Assembly (NCBI GenBank): GCA_016124445.1
Contig: WGNR01000016.1
Coordinates: 62,001-126,000 of the forward strand
Reading direction: 5' to 3'
DNA from: a bacterium
GTDB taxonomy: Bacteria > Planctomycetota > Planctomycetia > Pirellulales > Pirellulaceae
DNA length: 64,000 bases
The translations under genes were made by a program, and so were the position numbers. Under the pieces are notes generated by a model that was not told where the DNA came from, ran no database searches, and worked only from the letters and a program-made list of their open reading frames with translations. Positions 63,401 to 64,000 of this stretch are shown here, piece after piece (positions within the stretch are counted from its first letter, which is position 1; every line of letters starts with the position of its first letter).

Positions 63401-63892
63401 ATGTCCCGGATGAATATCCGGAAACCGCGCGTCGAAGACGGCGTCAAACTTCGCCAACTGATCGCAGAGAGTGACGAGATGGATGACAACTCGTGCTACC
63501 TGTATCTGCTGCTGTGCCGTGATTTCGCCGATACGTGCGTCGTGGCAGAGCAAGATGGCGAGGTGGTGGGATTTGTCACCGGCTACGTTCCCCCTACCAG
63601 ATCTGCTTCGTTGTTTGTGTGGCAGGTTGTCGTCGCCCCGGTGGCAAGACGCCAGGGCTTGGCGGCCCGCATGTTGGAAGCACTGATCAATCAATTCCCC
63701 GGCGAGAGGCTCGAGTGGGTCGAGGCGACCATCACGCCTGACAACCAGCCATCGCGGCGGCTATTCGCTTCCCTGGCACGCAAGCTCCAAACCGAAATCA
63801 ATTTCAGTAGCTGTTTCCGTGCCGAGCACTTTGGAAACTTCTCACACGATCCGGAAGAACTTTGCCGGGTCGGCCCCATTGGCCCCAACTGA
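63401..63892 (+). CDS. ectA: L-2,4-diaminobutyrate acetyltransferase
   Basis: A 163-residue GNAT enzyme that acetylates diaminobutyrate, the middle step in ectoine synthesis. It opens with NIRKPRVEDGVKLRQLIAES, has the acetyl-CoA motif VVVAPVARRQGLAARMLEAL, and the EctA-specific SRRLFASLARKLQTEINFSS and FGNFSHDPEELCRVGPI. AGGAGG lies 3 bp before the ATG at 63401 and 12 bp before an ATG at 63410; either start is possible. ectB follows 8 bp later. Confidence 0.92.
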   Translation: MSRMNIRKPRVEDGVKLRQLIAESDEMDDNSCYLYLLLCRDFADTCVVAEQDGEVVGFVTGYVPPTRSASLFVWQVVVAPVARRQGLAARMLEALINQFPGERLEWVEATITPDNQPSRRLFASLARKLQTEINFSSCFRAEHFGNFSHDPEELCRVGPIGPN

Positions 63893-63900
63893 GAGAAAAT

Positions 63901-64000
63901 ATGAATATCGTTGACCGAATGGAATCAAACGTCCGAAGTTACTGCCGATCGTTCCCGGTAACGTTCAAGTCGGCTAAAGATCATTTGATGATCGATAGCC
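63901..64000 (+). CDS. ectB: L-2,4-diaminobutyrate transaminase, 5' part only
   Basis: The first 33 codons of ectB, cut off by the window edge. The N-terminus NIVDRMESNVRSYCRSFPVT and the following FKSAKDHL fit the start of EctB, a PLP-dependent enzyme that converts aspartate semialdehyde to diaminobutyrate. It begins 8 bp after ectA and should be the second gene of the operon; ectC would be expected beyond the window. Confidence 0.9.
   Translation, partial: MNIVDRMESNVRSYCRSFPVTFKSAKDHLMIDS

Overview
This 64 kb window is chromosomal DNA from a planctomycete, most likely a marine member of the Pirellulales (Blastopirellula/Bremerella/Rhodopirellula type). The assignment rests on gene content. 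There is a Tat-exported DUF1501 protein paired with a DUF1549/DUF1553 protein, a sulfatase, a DUF1080 protein, a Tat-exported Gfo/Idh oxidoreductase, a large DUF11 lipoprotein, an exported metalloprotease carrying a planctomycete LEPR-type N-terminal motif, and several large secreted proteins with no recognisable family. An ectoine synthesis and uptake locus at the right edge fits a saline habitat. I saw no rRNA, tRNA, CRISPR array, insertion sequence or prophage.

Layout. 0-7.9 kb: a fused alkyltransferase-like/endonuclease V repair protein, VanZ, a nucleotide-sugar epimerase, a DUF1080 protein, a frameshifted gene remnant, small membrane and HAD proteins, a TPR lipoprotein and the YifB/ComM AAA ATPase. 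7.9-10.6 kb: an accessory stretch in which a secreted protein and an EEP nuclease with a small partner are separated by copies of one dispersed repeat family. 10.6-18.5 kb: sulfatase, Pth2, an arrestin-like protein, NADAR, the exported metalloprotease, a zinc-ribbon protein resembling uracil-DNA glycosylases and a TlpA-like redoxin. 18.7-30.2 kb: the DUF1501/DUF1549 pair, a membrane protein, an S41 protease, a histone-deacetylase-family enzyme and two large exported or lipid-anchored proteins, the second a HEAT-repeat protein. 30.4-39.8 kb: a co-directional run encoding beta-oxidation (FadJ-type bifunctional protein, thiolase, acyl-CoA ligase, acyl-CoA dehydrogenase) followed by IspD and TyrS. 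40-48 kb: a stand-alone LigD-type phosphoesterase domain, the DUF11 lipoprotein, secreted proteins of unknown role, and dihydroorotase. 49.4-51.5 kb: a HemX/CcsA-like protein translationally coupled to HemA. 51.7-54.1 kb: a DUF932-like protein with an SF2 helicase. 54.4-59.5 kb: Gfo/Idh oxidoreductase, YraN and amidase, then a DUF6940-like gene coupled to a tandem pair of unknown paralogues. 59.5-64.0 kb: an ehuBCDA-marC operon, divergent from ectA-ectB, which runs off the end of the window.

Genes that work together. The fatty-acid block encodes acyl-CoA activation, dehydrogenation, hydration/oxidation and thiolysis. The right end pairs import of ectoine-type solutes with their synthesis across one 231 bp divergent promoter region, which contains a perfect 17 bp palindrome that could be the operator. 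DUF1501 and DUF1549/DUF1553 are a characteristic planctomycete pair of exported proteins whose function is unsettled.

The items I consider most worth a second look are the repeat-bounded EEP-nuclease cassette (8.9-10.6 kb), the helicase/DUF932-like pair (51.7-54.1 kb), the ATL-EndoV fusion that lacks the alkyl-acceptor cysteine, the zinc-ribbon UDG-like protein, the large nested inverted repeat at 47.4-47.6 kb, and the divergent ehu/ect control region. Family assignments come from reading motifs; no database search was possible.
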